Shown: positions 1 through 11,195 of the stretch, piece after piece
How the letters are laid out: every line of letters starts with the position of its first letter
How positions within the stretch are numbered: position 1 is the stretch's first letter
DNA from: Jimgerdemannia flammicorona
Taxonomy: Eukaryota; Mucoromycota; Endogonomycetes; Endogonales; Endogonaceae
Direction of reading: 5' to 3'
Length of the DNA: 45,420 bases
NCBI GenBank assembly: GCA_003990745.1
Contig: RBNI01000069.1
Location: 1 to 45,420 of the forward strand
Made by a program: the position numbers and the translations under genes
The notes under the pieces: generated by a model
Databases searched by the model: none
What the model was told of the DNA's origin: nothing
Seen by the model: the letters and a program-made list of their open reading frames with translations, nothing else

Positions 1-70
<70 letters not shown>
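1..70. repeat. 70-nt poly(A) tract at window edge
   Basis: An uninterrupted run of A opens the window and is followed directly by degenerate Gypsy pol sequence. It may be the 3' tail of a plus-strand non-LTR element inserted into that Gypsy copy, by analogy with the LINE tail at 11,099-11,133. The body of such an element would lie outside the window, so this cannot be tested here. A contig-end artefact is also possible. Confidence 0.6.
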
Positions 71-72
<2 letters not shown>

Positions 73-3005
73 ATGCCCTGAGATATCTACAATGAAGCTT
101 GGCAAAAGATTCAAAAAGCCAAGATAGAAGTCTCTCTCCTGTAGTTCCTGTAACTGATACTAACTAGAGTCTAAAACAAACTGCTAAGAACTACTAGATC
201 TAGCACTGGCCAAGTCCTAATCCCATAGTAAAAGCCAGCCCCCACTCCTATCTAAGTTATAGAGAGACATATGTATCAGCACCTATCTATATGGAGATAT
301 TGAAGGACAAAAGGTGAAAATTCTCATAGATACAGGAGCAGCTGTCTATATTATTGCTAAATAATTTCTGGATACCCTCCAATGGTCTATTGATGGACTA
401 TCCAATCTCAGCATTATAGTAGCAGATGGAGTCCAAACCCAATCTCTTGGAAAAGTACAAAACATCACCATCTCTCTTGGTTACATTTAGTTTCCTATTC
501 TAAAAGCTATTGTCACTAAAGCTGTCACCTATGATATGATCCTTGGTACTAACTGGATGAAAGAAATTAATGCAGTTATTGATATCAGTTAACAAATACT
601 TAAGTTTAACTACTGAGATAAGAAGTATAGAATAAAGGTGACCAGTTATAAGCAATCAAAGAAGAAGACGGTCACTATTCAGGAAGAATATGCCAGTAGT
701 AAAGAGTTTACCACAGAAGAGGAAGAAGAATTTGAAGATGGAAATGATCCCAGACTCAATCTCTGAATCAATCTAGTAGATGACAGACCAGAAGGCAATA
801 TATGGGTCAGAAATATTATCTCTGTCACAATTGGAGCCATTGTAGAATAGATCAAAAGATGCTCCATCTATCTCAAAAGACATAAGTGTCCCAAACACAT
901 CCAAGTTCATTGAAATAAGAAATTTACCTGGTACAGCTTACTCTGAATATAGAAAAAGAAAAAAGAATTATAGATATATCTCAAAGATACTCATAGTTAA
1001 AGCTGCAGAAATATAAGCAATTTAGAGTCAAGAATCATTTAAAAAAGAAGAAACTCCCAAGCAAGAGATTCCTGAACAAGAAGTACCCAAAGAAGAAGAT
1101 ATCCCTGAACTCATTCTCTGAGATGACCCTTGCTGGACTCCATCAGAAGACAATAACTCCTGGAATATTGAAGAAAGACCCAGTATAATCCCTATTATTT
1201 CAAAGTGAGAAATATATCAAGAAAGAGTCTTTTGGCTAGGAAGATATCCACATCAAATGGTTTTCTACTCTTCTCAAGACTACTGCTATCAATGCTATCT
1301 ACTGAATCAATAAGAAAGACAGAGACCCTGTAGGCCAGAACTCTCAGTTACAATTATATAGTCAACTATCTTCCAAGAAGTCTCTACAAAGTTACAAAGC
1401 TGAGCTAGAGAACAAGGTCTCTTTATCTAAACAGAAATATACCCCTTGGCTACCCTTCTCTTAATCTATAATTAAGATGGGTATTAATTCTCAAGACAAT
1501 AAGAGATCAATAATCAAGAATAGTATTTCTGAGCAATGAGATATTGTAACCATAGAAAACACCCAGATTGTCAAGACTGCAGACACCAGAAGATTTATCT
1601 TAGCTAAGATGTTTGTAGTCCACACTCTAAAGAGAGAAGACAATAGAACTCAGATTTAGAAAATTCAGGCCAAGAAACCAGAAAGAAGAACTCTTAAGAT
1701 CTATGATTTGGAAGAAGATATCCTAGCTCTCATTAGATATACAACTTGCCAAGGATGGATAGAGGATGCCACTAACTTCATAAAAGTCCTAGACCCTATA
1801 GAAAAAAGAAAAATCAACTATCTCCAAGATCCCTATACTAGAGCCAAATGGCTGTATCTCAACCTCAGAGCATAGAGGCTTTCTGCTAGTAGAGCTTCAG
1901 CTCAAGAATAGCCTGAACTTAGCAAAGATATTGCCCAGTATATCCTGCTACACCCCAAGGCCAAACCTCTGACCAAAGTCTATCTAGAAGATATAGGGTA
2001 TAATCTCTATAGTCTAGAGGATGAACTCATTAAATCTTAAAGAATATTGGTATTCAGAACAAGACTAGCAATATAGCCACTCAAAGGAACTTATATCCAA
2101 CTGACCTTAAGGTCTGGACTTGCCAGATAAGGAGTAGCTATAGAAGGAGAAATTATAGATCTGGAATATACAGGCAAAATAAAAATCATTCTACATAACA
2201 GTAGTATAGAATAGTACTGAATTCTTAGAGGATAGAAGATTACTCAAGTAGTCCTCATGAAAAAGTCAAGACCCTCCAATTAAAAGAAGTCTCCAAACTG
2301 ACCAAAGAAATAAGACAAGCTGAAGGATTTGGAAGCTCAGATAAGAAGGAAGTATATCTCCTTCAGGTCAACTACCTTAAGAAGAATATCCCTCAATAAG
2401 TATATTGTCAATCAGTCAAACTGTATAAGAATCTCATCCTAGAGCCTGAAGAGCAAACCATCTTTGAAATCTTTATACCACCCAACCCCAGAAACCTCTT
2501 CTTCAAATCCAATAAAGACATCTTGAACCTGGACATTGAGGGATATATATTCCCTAATAAGATAAATCTAGTATACTCCTGAGCAACCAATTAGAGCTGG
2601 GAAAGTATTATATTACTAAAAGAAACTATCATAAGACATCTAGTGCCCTTTCTCAACTGAACCCACAGAGAAGTCTATGAGCTAAACTTATCAGGAAACA
2701 GTAAAAGATCTCAGAAGAAAGAAAAGGCCCCTCTGCAACCCAAGAGACAATAAAGCCTTTTACCAATATTAGAGAAGAATTGATATCTCAGCAATGACAA
2801 CAACTAGTAGAACTCCTCAACAAATATCAAGATATCTTTACTACTAATTATAGCAGCTTACTATACAACACATTATACCACTATAGTATAAATATAGAAA
2901 ATGCAACACCTATCTAGCAGAAACTCTACAGAATATCTCATTACTTAAAGATATTCAAAAAGGAATATATTCAAGAACTCTTAGACATTGGAGTCATCTG
3001 ACCCT
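71..3005 (+). mobile_element. Degenerate Ty3/Gypsy pol fragment A (protease, dUTPase, start of RT)
   Basis: Plus-strand remnant of a Gypsy polyprotein without gag or LTR. An aspartic-protease core is readable at about 302-360 (KILIDTGAAVYIIAK, DTGA at 329-340) with a downstream NWMKEI block near 550. An acidic linker follows, then a dUTPase-like domain (about 1,960-2,350), then the first strand of reverse transcriptase up to an I-x-PSTS block near 3,000, where the match stops abruptly. Many TAA/TAG/TGA codons sit where CAA/CAG/TGG/CGA would be expected, so it is non-functional. It is separated from fragment B because the dUTPase block restarts just after 3,005. Fragment boundaries are approximate. 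Confidence 0.75.
1960..2350 (+). pseudogene. dUTPase-like domain remnant (Gypsy fragment A)
   Basis: Reading in shifting frames gives family motifs in the correct order. Motif I is like IGYNLYSLED (about 1,995-2,025). A motif III-like LRSGLAR is followed by a motif IV-like EGEIIDLEYTGKIKI (about 2,110-2,190). A motif V-like AEGFGSSD lies at about 2,320-2,345. Trimeric dUTPases hydrolyse dUTP to dUMP and PPi, and in retroelements would limit uracil in cDNA. Stops and frameshifts make this copy dead. Assignment rests on motif order and spacing, not on an alignment. Confidence 0.6.
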
Positions 3006-6000
3006 CTACTAGCTAGTAATGATGAAGAAGAAATCAAGATCAAGATTTAGAGGATCCATCCTGATGCAGTTCTACCAGAATATAAGTCAGAGAATGCAGC
3101 TAGAATAGATATTACTATAATAGAAAAAACCATACTTAAGCCCCAGATAACTATTCTACTTGCAACTGGTTTGGAAATAACTATTCCAAGGACCATATTG
3201 GGATCCTCAAGACAAGAAGCAGTCTGGCCAAGAGTGAGATTACTATTGAAGGAGAAATCATTGATTTGAACTATATTTGAGAAATACTACTTATTGCTAG
3301 GAACTACAATCTCATGATTCTGTTTCCAATCAAGAAGAAAGACTGATTGGTATAGATATTGATCTTTCCAGTCTTTCAGCTAAAGATCATAGAAGTCAAG
3401 AAGTTGGAGGAAATAGAAAGAGGATAAAAAGGATTCAGATCTATAGAAAGAGGAGTATTTGTCAGTACTAAGATCACTGAACTGGATCACAGGAAGGAGG
3501 AAATCACAAACAAGTATAGCTATACTATTGAAGAGGAATTCTCACTCAAGAAGGAGCTCAAGAAGATACTTTACAAATTCAAGGATATCCTAGCCATAGA
3601 TTTTAAGAATATTAAAGAAAAAACTCTATACTACTATTATAATATAGATATAGGAGATACCAAACTAATCTATCAAAAAGTAAGCCCAATTCCACTAGCC
3701 TATCACAAATAACTCAGAGAAGAAATCAAGCAGATGGAAGAAGCCAGTATTATCAAAGAAGCCAGCAGCCCTTGGGCTTCACCAGTTGTACTAATTCTGA
3801 AAAAAGAAAGCAAACTAAGAGAATTTGTCCCAAGACTCTGTACTGATTATAGAAAGCTCAACCTAACTACAAAGAAAGATCACTAACTACTACCCTTCAT
3901 CAGTGATATCTTTGTAACTCTGGAAGATAAAGCATAGTATTATAGCACTTTAGATTTATACTCAGGATTTTACCAGATTGGCCTCACTGAAGTAGTAAGT
4001 GAAAAATCAGCCTTCATCACTCCAGATAGAATCTATGTCTATCTGTGAATGTCATTTGGAATATGCAATACACCAGCAAGCTTTTAGTAAATGATGAACA
4101 AAATCTTCTACTATAATATGAGAAGATAGATAATGGTTTATATAGATAATATTATCATCTATAGTAAGACAGCTAAAGAATATTTGCAGTATATCCAGCA
4201 GATGATGGAAAAGCTAAAGAAGCATGGACTTTATATCAAGTCTAAGAAGTACAAGTTTGTGGAAATTGAGATCTCCTATCTTAACTATATTATCAACTAA
4301 GATAAAATACACACAGATCCACTTAAGATCTAAGCAGTAGCAGTATACCCAAGACCTACTACTGTTACTAAAGTCCAAGCTTTTATGGGACTTACCTCAT
4401 ACTACTGCAGATTTATCAGAGAATTCTCTAACATCATAGGTCTAATTTACAAACTCAATAAGAAGAATGTCAAGTTTCAATAGACTAGTAAGTAATAAAA
4501 AGTATTCAATAAACTCAAGATCAGGCTGACCTAAGCACCTATTCTCAGAAGATCTAATTGGACTCAAGAATTTATCCTGTAGACAGATATAAGTATATAA
4601 GGACTAGGAGTAGTTCTGGCTTAGAAGAAAGACAAAGTAGAGTATATCTAAGCTGAGGAATCTGAGGAGCTAAAAAAGAGTATAAATTCTATAAGTTAGA
4701 ATATCTTACAGCCATTTAGGCTATAGAGAAGTTCTACTACTATCTTGCAGGGAGATACTTTACCATTTAGATAGACTACTCAGCTCTCACCTGGCTACTG
4801 ACTACTAGGCAATCTAAAGGAATCTATGCTAAATAGATTATAAAGTTATAAGCTTATAATGTAACTATTGTATATTGCTCTGAAAGAACTAATGCCAATA
4901 TAGATATCCTCTCATAGACACTCTGAAGGACCTCTAACCAGCAAATCAACTATGAATAAGAAACTCTACTATGGAATTATCACCTATCTGGAACAGCAAA
5001 AGATACTCCAATATCTGGAAGAATAGATATAAATAATTATCAACAGAATATAGAAACAATTTGAGATCAATAGAGAAATACTAAAGAAAGAAAAACTACT
5101 AGTTATATCTGAATATAAGAAGGAGTAAACAATAAAATCAGTATATAAACTTAGCTATCTAGGAGGAACAAATACCTATGAAAAAGCAAGAAAAACAATA
5201 TAGTAACCAGGAATAGAGGAAGACATCAGAAAATTTGTCAAGACCTATGATAAATGTCAGAAATAGAAATAAGATAAATGAAATAAGATCTTGAGATTAG
5301 TATACATAGAACTAATACTCTTTGCACACATTGTAATAGATGTAATTGGCCCTCTATCCTTGACTTTGACTGGCAACTGATATATTATTATTATTATAGA
5401 CCTTTTTACAAAATAGATAGAGACAGAACCCCTCAAAAAAGCCAATGTACAGTCAATTACTAATTTCTTCTACAAAGAAATTATCTGCTAATTCAAGACC
5501 CTAGCACAAGTAATTACAGACAGAGGAACAGAATTCATAAACCAGTTCTCTATAAGAAGTACAAGATCTAGCACATTTAGACTATAACCTATCATCCTCA
5601 GAGAAATGGACAAGTAGAAAGGACCAATAAGACTCTCAAAAACATCATTATCAAGATTTATAATAACTATAAAACCTGGGATCACTATCTGCTAATAGCA
5701 TTATCTGCTCTCTGAGATATCTAATTACAAAGTACTCATTTTACCCCTTGAGAAATACTGTTCAGAGAAGAAAGTTCTCAAGGAACTTTATTATCTAATA
5801 GAGATACTATATGGAAATATATGAATACAGAAATATAGAGACTATACTAAATCAGGAAGAAGGCTGAGAATTATATAACTAAGGCACAGGCACTATAACT
5901 GAATAATACAGAAAAGATTTACAAGTCTCTAAAGATTATCAAGATAAGAGACAAAGTTCTGGTATATTAGAATATAGTAGAAGCTTTATGATCATAAAAA

Positions 6001-6640
6001 CTGGAGTCTAAGTAGAAAGAACTCTATTTTATACAAGATATAAAAGAAACCATCTTTTGATATAAAAACTCTCAGGCACAATCATCTCTACTACCATTTA
6101 CCAAAATCAACTCAAGAAGTATCATGGCTAGTCAATAAAGTATGACCATAGCTCTCAAGATCACTAGTGTTACACAATGAGCTATAGAAAGATAATGGTG
6201 TACTATTAAGCTACCTATAATGGAGGAATTCTTCAACAGTATCCAAAGTATAGTACAGTTACATCTATTATGAATTTCATACTTCAAGGCCTACTAGAAT
6301 CAGACAGAGCTTCAAGAATACTTCAAGTTAGGATGACTACTGAATTCACAGCAAGAAATGGAAAAAGAAGATTAAATTAGAGAGTGCCAGCTCTTCTATA
6401 TTCAGATCACTATTGCTAAATAAGTATATAAGTTATTTAAGGAGGATAAGCCAGCTCTAGCTCACTTTCAGAAAGTAGTTCCAAGAGACTTCATATAAGT
6501 CAGAAGACATTATTGAGAGAATATAATGGTACAAATTGTGCAGGACAAGGAGATACAGCTTGTGGAGGCTTAGGAGTTCAAGTAAATAGGATATTTTAGA
6601 AATGAATCAACTATTCAAGAGAAAGTTATGATGATTAATC
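3006..6640 (+). mobile_element. Degenerate Ty3/Gypsy pol fragment B (dUTPase, RT, RNase H, integrase)
   Basis: A second plus-strand Gypsy remnant begins at an acidic linker homologous to 17,331-17,355 of the large element. Order: dUTPase-like block (about 3,050-3,450, with a motif-V-like ERG...GFRSIERG end), RT (about 3,560-4,500: SPWASPVVLILKKES, DYRKLN, STLDLYSGFYQIGL, YIDN in place of YIDD), RNase H (about 4,550-4,930) and integrase (about 5,130-5,980: CQK zinc-binding half, TDRGTEFIN catalytic block). A further 3' segment runs to about 6,640 with no recognised domain. TAG and TGA codons are frequent. No LTR pair could be assigned. The left edge is within a few bases; the right edge is vague. 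Confidence 0.75.
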
Positions 6641-7658
6641 CAAATTAGTAATATAAATCAGGAAAATAAATATTTGATCATAGTATCTGAACTCAATTCC
6701 AAAATATAGTATAGCCTTATAAATAGTAGTTATATTTTCACAAATATAGAAACTTTATAAATGTAGAAATTCTACAAATATAAAATTTTCATAATTATAG
6801 AGATTTCATAAATATAGAAGATCTATACTTATAGAAAATAACTCACAGAAAACATAGTCATAACTTAGCCACCTTATAGCTAGCAAACTTATATAAATAT
6901 CTCAGTATTTAGAGTGAATAAACCTCAGATTGAAATAGTTTAAGTAAAGAGAAAACAAAGAAACTAATAAGCCTGCAGGTAGATATACTTTGAACTCACC
7001 TACCCCTATATCTCAAAGACTCTGCAGAGTTAAAGAAGATCAAGTTTTTAAGATACAGAAATCCAACATACTTATATAGTTATGTGTTTGCTATATTATA
7101 TTAATAAATGTGATAAAATATCTCTTTCTACTATAAGAAGTAGTATGCATTAAGTTATATATATATATCTATATAGATTAAATTGAGTATATCAGATATA
7201 CATTTTGTTCATTCCTTAAATAGATACTAAGTTGTTTTATTTTCCATACAGTTCTCATAGAAACTCTTGGGATATATTGTTAATAATCCACTCACTAAAC
7301 TATTTCTTATCATTCTTTTCAGACTCAATTTTTCTATATATCCTAAATATTAATATTATATATTAGATATATCAGACATAATTATTATATATGTAGAGAC
7401 TTTTATACTATTTAGTATATTATTGATCATATAAAAATTATCTCATTTTGATACTATTATAATCTTCTTATTATTCAAGCTATATACTATTGCTTTTATT
7501 AGATATATATATTTCTTTATTACTGTGAACTATTATTTTGCTGATTAAAAAAAAATTCTTACCTATCTTTAGAGTATATAGTATATCTTAAAAAGTACTA
7601 GCAGACTCTATAATATTTTTATAGAGATGTATACTGATATTTTCTCTTTTTTGAATAT
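6641..7658. other. AT-rich gap, no gene recognised
   Basis: About 1 kb of very AT-rich, CpG-free sequence with many TATA runs and no readable protein motif on either strand. It lies directly upstream of the left LTR of the large Gypsy element. It may be an LTR of fragment B, or the other half of the Copia remnant seen right of 22,461, but neither could be shown by eye. Confidence 0.5.
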
Positions 7659-7813
7659 TGTAACAGTGATCCCAGAATGATAACATTAGTACAGGAGACA
7701 ACCTTTCCTTGCAAGCCACCAGATCGAAGCATAAGAAGATCATATGGCATATAAGATGAGCAATGATGACCAACTATAAGTCATTGTGACCACACTATGG
7801 ATATCTTGAGAAA

Positions 7814-7820
7814 TATAAAA
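7814..7820 (+). promoter_or_regulatory. TATA box of the 5' LTR
   Basis: TATAAAA lies 155 bp into the LTR and is conserved in the right LTR at 21,006-21,012. Transcription would start near 7,845, about 55 bp before the ATG of the LTR ORF. That would make U3 short and place the ORF in the R region of the transcript (inference). Confidence 0.55.
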
Positions 7821-7900
7821 GAAGGATCAAAGAACCACAGTAGCAGCAACCAATAAGACCCACTAATCCCAAAATAGCTCAAAGACTTACTACAAACAAA

Positions 7901-8743
7901 ATGCCTGCTGCTTGTCAAATCTCAAGGTCAAGGAACTACCAAGACATCTCAGTTGAAAAAAGGATATTCCAAGACATCAGAAGAGCCATGGAGACCCACT
8001 CAAGAAGGACTCCTAGTGTCAACCTGAGTACTGATGACTCTTATCATTATATCCTCTACTGCTATGAAATGGAAACAAGGATCACTATTGCTACTGAATG
8101 TCTCTAAATGTAGCAGGAGTATGAAATAAGAAATCTCCTCTGTCAGGAGTTCCCACAGGCCAGCACTCAAGAGCTACAAGATATCACTCCCATGAATATA
8201 TGTGAAATAAGGACAATTGAGAAGATCTATCAGATCTTCAGGCATGCACCATGATCAATCCCCAACTTGGAGTATGTTAGAGTCTCAGACTTCAGAGACC
8301 TGTCAGCCTACCATATCAATGCACTAGAAGCCAGAGTGACTACAGAAGCCCAGTCTACTATCACTCTCAATAGTGATAAAGTAGAAGACTTCTGGCATCC
8401 CATCCTCTAGGACAACCCAGACCAATTCCTGCAAGGATTGATCTCAGTATTCCAAGACCCAAGTATCCAGATTAGACCTCTCCAAGACCCCACATTTGTC
8501 CCCTATTTTGTAAAAGAGAACCTCATAGACTGGAGAGCCCCAGACCTCTTTGTTCCCACTGCCACTGAATATGATGACATCATTGACAATGATGTCATCC
8601 TGCATGACATACATGAGATACACAATATATATAAAATATGCGATCTATATAATAATGATAAATTCACAAACCTCATCTCCTTTGAAGATATCCTGACCTC
8701 TGATGAGGATAAAGCTCCTATGGTCTTGAACATTTGGCTCTAA
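7901..8743 (+). pseudogene. ORF inside the 5' LTR (about 280 codons), unknown function
   Basis: A single frame runs from ATG (MPAACQISRSRNYQD...) to TAA at 8,743, 281 codons, interrupted by a few stops. Comparison with the right LTR suggests these stops are C-to-T or G-to-A changes: the tandem TAA and TAG near 8,105-8,113 read CAA and TGG in the right copy. The product would be hydrophilic and acidic, ending in an Asp/Glu-rich stretch (YDDIIDNDVI near 8,570-8,600), with no zinc knuckle or catalytic motif I recognise. It sits downstream of the LTR TATA box, upstream of the primer site and about 560 bp before the gag frame. It could be an extra LTR-encoded protein or a gag leader; I cannot tell which. 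Confidence 0.5.
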
Positions 8744-8753
8744 AGTTCTTTAG

Positions 8754-8860
8754 TGATACTGAATTATGCCAGCACTGGCATTCTGATATGATACTGAATT
8801 ATACCAGTACTGGCATTCTGATGTGACACTGAATTATTCCAGCACCATTTTCCTATACTA
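8754..8860 (+). repeat. 35-bp tandem repeat in the 5' LTR
   Basis: Two full 35-bp units (GATACTGAATTATGCCAGCA... then CTGGCATTCTGATAT) at 8,754-8,788 and 8,789-8,823, followed by a diverged partial unit. The core CCAGCACTGG is close to palindromic. The right LTR has one more full unit. Confidence 0.8.
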
Positions 8861-9031
8861 CTGAAATTATACCAGTATCCTGAACCTGTATAACCATCAG
8901 TGCCAACTCTGAAACTTAGCAGTTTTTTCTGTCCTGGTATTTTATTTTAGTTATTGAAATTTATATTTAGCTTCATATCTTAGCAATTATTGAATTATAT
9001 TTTGTATAAATATCTCTCTTATTTCCTCTGA

Positions 9032-9037
9032 AATAAA
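9032..9037 (+). promoter_or_regulatory. AATAAA polyadenylation signal in the 5' LTR
   Basis: AATAAA near the end of the LTR, conserved at 22,249-22,254. It would mark the R/U5 boundary region of the retrotransposon transcript. Confidence 0.45.
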
Positions 9038-9247
9038 GTCAGTCTACTCAGTACAATACACACACTTCCTTGCAAGCAATCTAAGAGATAACAAGATAGT
9101 TTAAAGATAAGAAGTTTGAGGACTATAAGATCTTAGGAAGGCACTCCAATAAGAACTTACTTATAACAAACTTGAGTTAGTCTAAGAGATATACCTTGAA
9201 GAGAATCTGGTATATTTGAAAGACTCAGTGATCACTATGTGATAACT

Positions 9248-9260
9248 TGGTGCCCATTGG
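9248..9260 (+). other. Candidate primer-binding site
   Basis: TGGTGCCCATTGG lies 3 nt past the inferred LTR end. Primer sites of LTR elements start TGG, because they pair with the CCA end of a tRNA. The priming tRNA was not identified and the LTR end is uncertain, so this is tentative. Confidence 0.35.
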
Positions 9261-9299
9261 CTGGTGATTCAAGATGAATCCCTCACTTTCAAGCTGAAA

Positions 9300-11094
9300 A
9301 ACAAATAACTACCATAATAACTATCCTGACTACAAGAGTCACCCCTGCAAGAATTCAAGATAAGATAGAAATATATCTCTCTATATTCTATGGATATACT
9401 ACTGAAGAGTCAATCCTGATCTTTATTGAAAACTTTGAACAATTTGCTGCCATATAAGCTCTCAACATAGATGCACAATTGGCCCTTCTACCAGTTAGCC
9501 TCAGAGGATCTGTCAGAGATAAGTTCAATATAGCCACCATTGCTGATGCTGATGCAGCCAAACTTGCCAACATGAAGACCTTCCTCAGAATAATATACTA
9601 TACTGAAGAGATCAAACAAGCTCTCAATAATCAACTCAATACTATCTGCTAGGGACTTAGTAAAGATCCCAACTCATTCTATACCTAAATCTGCCACCAG
9701 ATTTTTTTGGCTAGCTATGATGATGCTCTCAAGGAACAAATAGCAGATTCGACCTTCCTCAAAGAAGTTCACCCTGAAATTGCCCTAGCAATCCAGTCTA
9801 CCCCAGCTACACTGACTCTTGATCAGAAAGTGGTCTTTGCACAGAGATATTGGACTGCCAGACACCCTGCCAAACACTCAATAGAGAAAATAACTGGCAT
9901 CAAGATAGAGCCATCAAAGTCAACTAGTATCATACTCACTACAGTTGTAAACAGACAACCAACCCCACCTACCCCCAAGGCAGCCAAAGCTGACCCAGTG
10001 GAGGAACTCACCAAGCAGTTTGCTGAGATGACTACATACCTTAGTGATGTTGTTAGAGAAGTCTGAAGTGCCAATAGGAGACCAGTGCAGAGATTTGCAG
10101 CTACTATAGAAGAATACAATATCACATACTTCAGATGTAGAGAAGAAGGCCACTATGTAAAGAATTGCATGACCAAAACAAGACATAAAGCCCAACTAAG
10201 TAATACTAATAGAACTAGAGAACAAATCAATACAGTAGTCATTGAGGAGATTGGTGATACTGATGATGAAGAATACTACAAGGAGCTTGAATTCTACCCT
10301 ACTACTGAAGGAACTGAAATCTGGTCCAAGCTCTATGACAAGAAGAGCAACAGCAAGTCAGTTGGAAGACTAAAGAAGACCCCATCTGTCACTATCCAAA
10401 GTAAGACCCAAACCAAGGAGATTGATCAAGACATGGAGTTAGATGAAGCTGCCTGCTAAATCATCAAAGACACTACTCCAGTCTCAGGAGAAAGTGAAAG
10501 CAAGAGGGAACAGAAGCTGCACAAGACCAAGATTCATCAGTATGATATCTACAAGGACCTCAAGGAACAGAAGGTCAATGTTACTTTTGGACAGCTAGCT
10601 GAAGTCCCTGCCTTCAGACAGCAGTTGAGAGTAGGACTTATAACTACTGCCAAGAATCAAGAGTACAAGATTGTAGAAGCTCACAATGCACAAGAAGAAT
10701 TAGAAGACTCAGGTGAAGAATCTAAAGACCAGTGCAAGATATCAGCCTATACCCCATGTTAGATCAAAGATTGTATCTTTGATGCCATCATTGATACCAG
10801 TACTGGAGGATGCCTCATGAGCAAGAAGGCAATTGACTGCCTAGACTGGGACATTGAAGAGTCCACCAAGATAGTCTATGTTACAGTAGATGGTACATGA
10901 GCTACCCCCCTTAACAAAATCTGAGAAGTCCCCATCAAGATAGGAGGAGCTACTATTCCAGTAGATATGATTGTTATAAGTACCACCAACTATGACATCC
11001 TCATTGGTAACCAATGGCTTTATAAGGCCAAGGCCATCATTGACCTCAATGCTCAGAAAATACAGATCAACTATAGAGGAAGAAAGGTATAAGT

Positions 11095-11098
<4 letters not shown>
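9300..11098 (+). pseudogene. Gypsy gag and protease (5' part of gag-pol, LINE-interrupted)
   Basis: One plus-strand frame holds gag and the start of pol. Capsid-like sequence runs from about 9,300, with in-frame stops where CAA/CAG/CGA/TGG would be expected. A zinc knuckle near 10,125-10,170 reads YFRCREEGHYVKNC, that is CX2CX4HX4C with the first Cys changed to Tyr. A linker rich in Asp/Glu follows. The protease is at about 10,775-11,070 with FDAIIDTSTGG in place of IDTGA and a later YDILIGNQWL block. The frame reaches 11,098 and stops at the LINE. It resumes in the same frame at 17,019 once the LINE and one target-site copy are removed. Gag packages the RNA; the protease would process the polyprotein. 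Confidence 0.75.
11086..11098 (+). repeat. Target-site duplication of the LINE (left copy)
   Basis: GGTATAAGTCTCT, identical to 17,006-17,018, directly flanks the poly(T) end of the LINE. The last T could belong to the tail. Thirteen bp is typical of target-primed insertion by APE-type non-LTR elements. Confidence 0.9.

Positions 11099-11133
<35 letters not shown>
11099..11133 (-). other. Poly(A) tail of the LINE
   Basis: A run of T on the plus strand (A on the element strand) directly adjoins the left target-site copy. It marks the 3' end of the element and the reverse-transcription start point. Confidence 0.9.
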
Positions 11134-11136
<3 letters not shown>

Positions 11137-11195
11137 GTCACTTGGACTCTGCCTTTATTACCAGTTTATAAATAAGTATACAATGTCACCCCCCA

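Larger units (their letters stand above)
7659..9244 (+). repeat. 5' LTR of the large Gypsy element
   Basis: Starts TGTAACAGTGATCCC and matches the sequence beginning at 20,851 throughout, largely with transition differences. It holds a TATA box, an ORF (7,901-8,743), a 35-bp tandem repeat and an AATAAA. Similarity to the right LTR fades at about 9,244 (GTGATA against ATAATA), which I take as the end. At 1.6 kb this is long for a fungal Gypsy LTR. Confidence 0.8.

Noticed and set aside
7500..7658. Left half of the Copia element adjoining the Gypsy insertion
   Set aside because: Minus-strand reading gave no Copia protease or integrase motif, so continuity with the gag at 22,804-23,590 is unproven.
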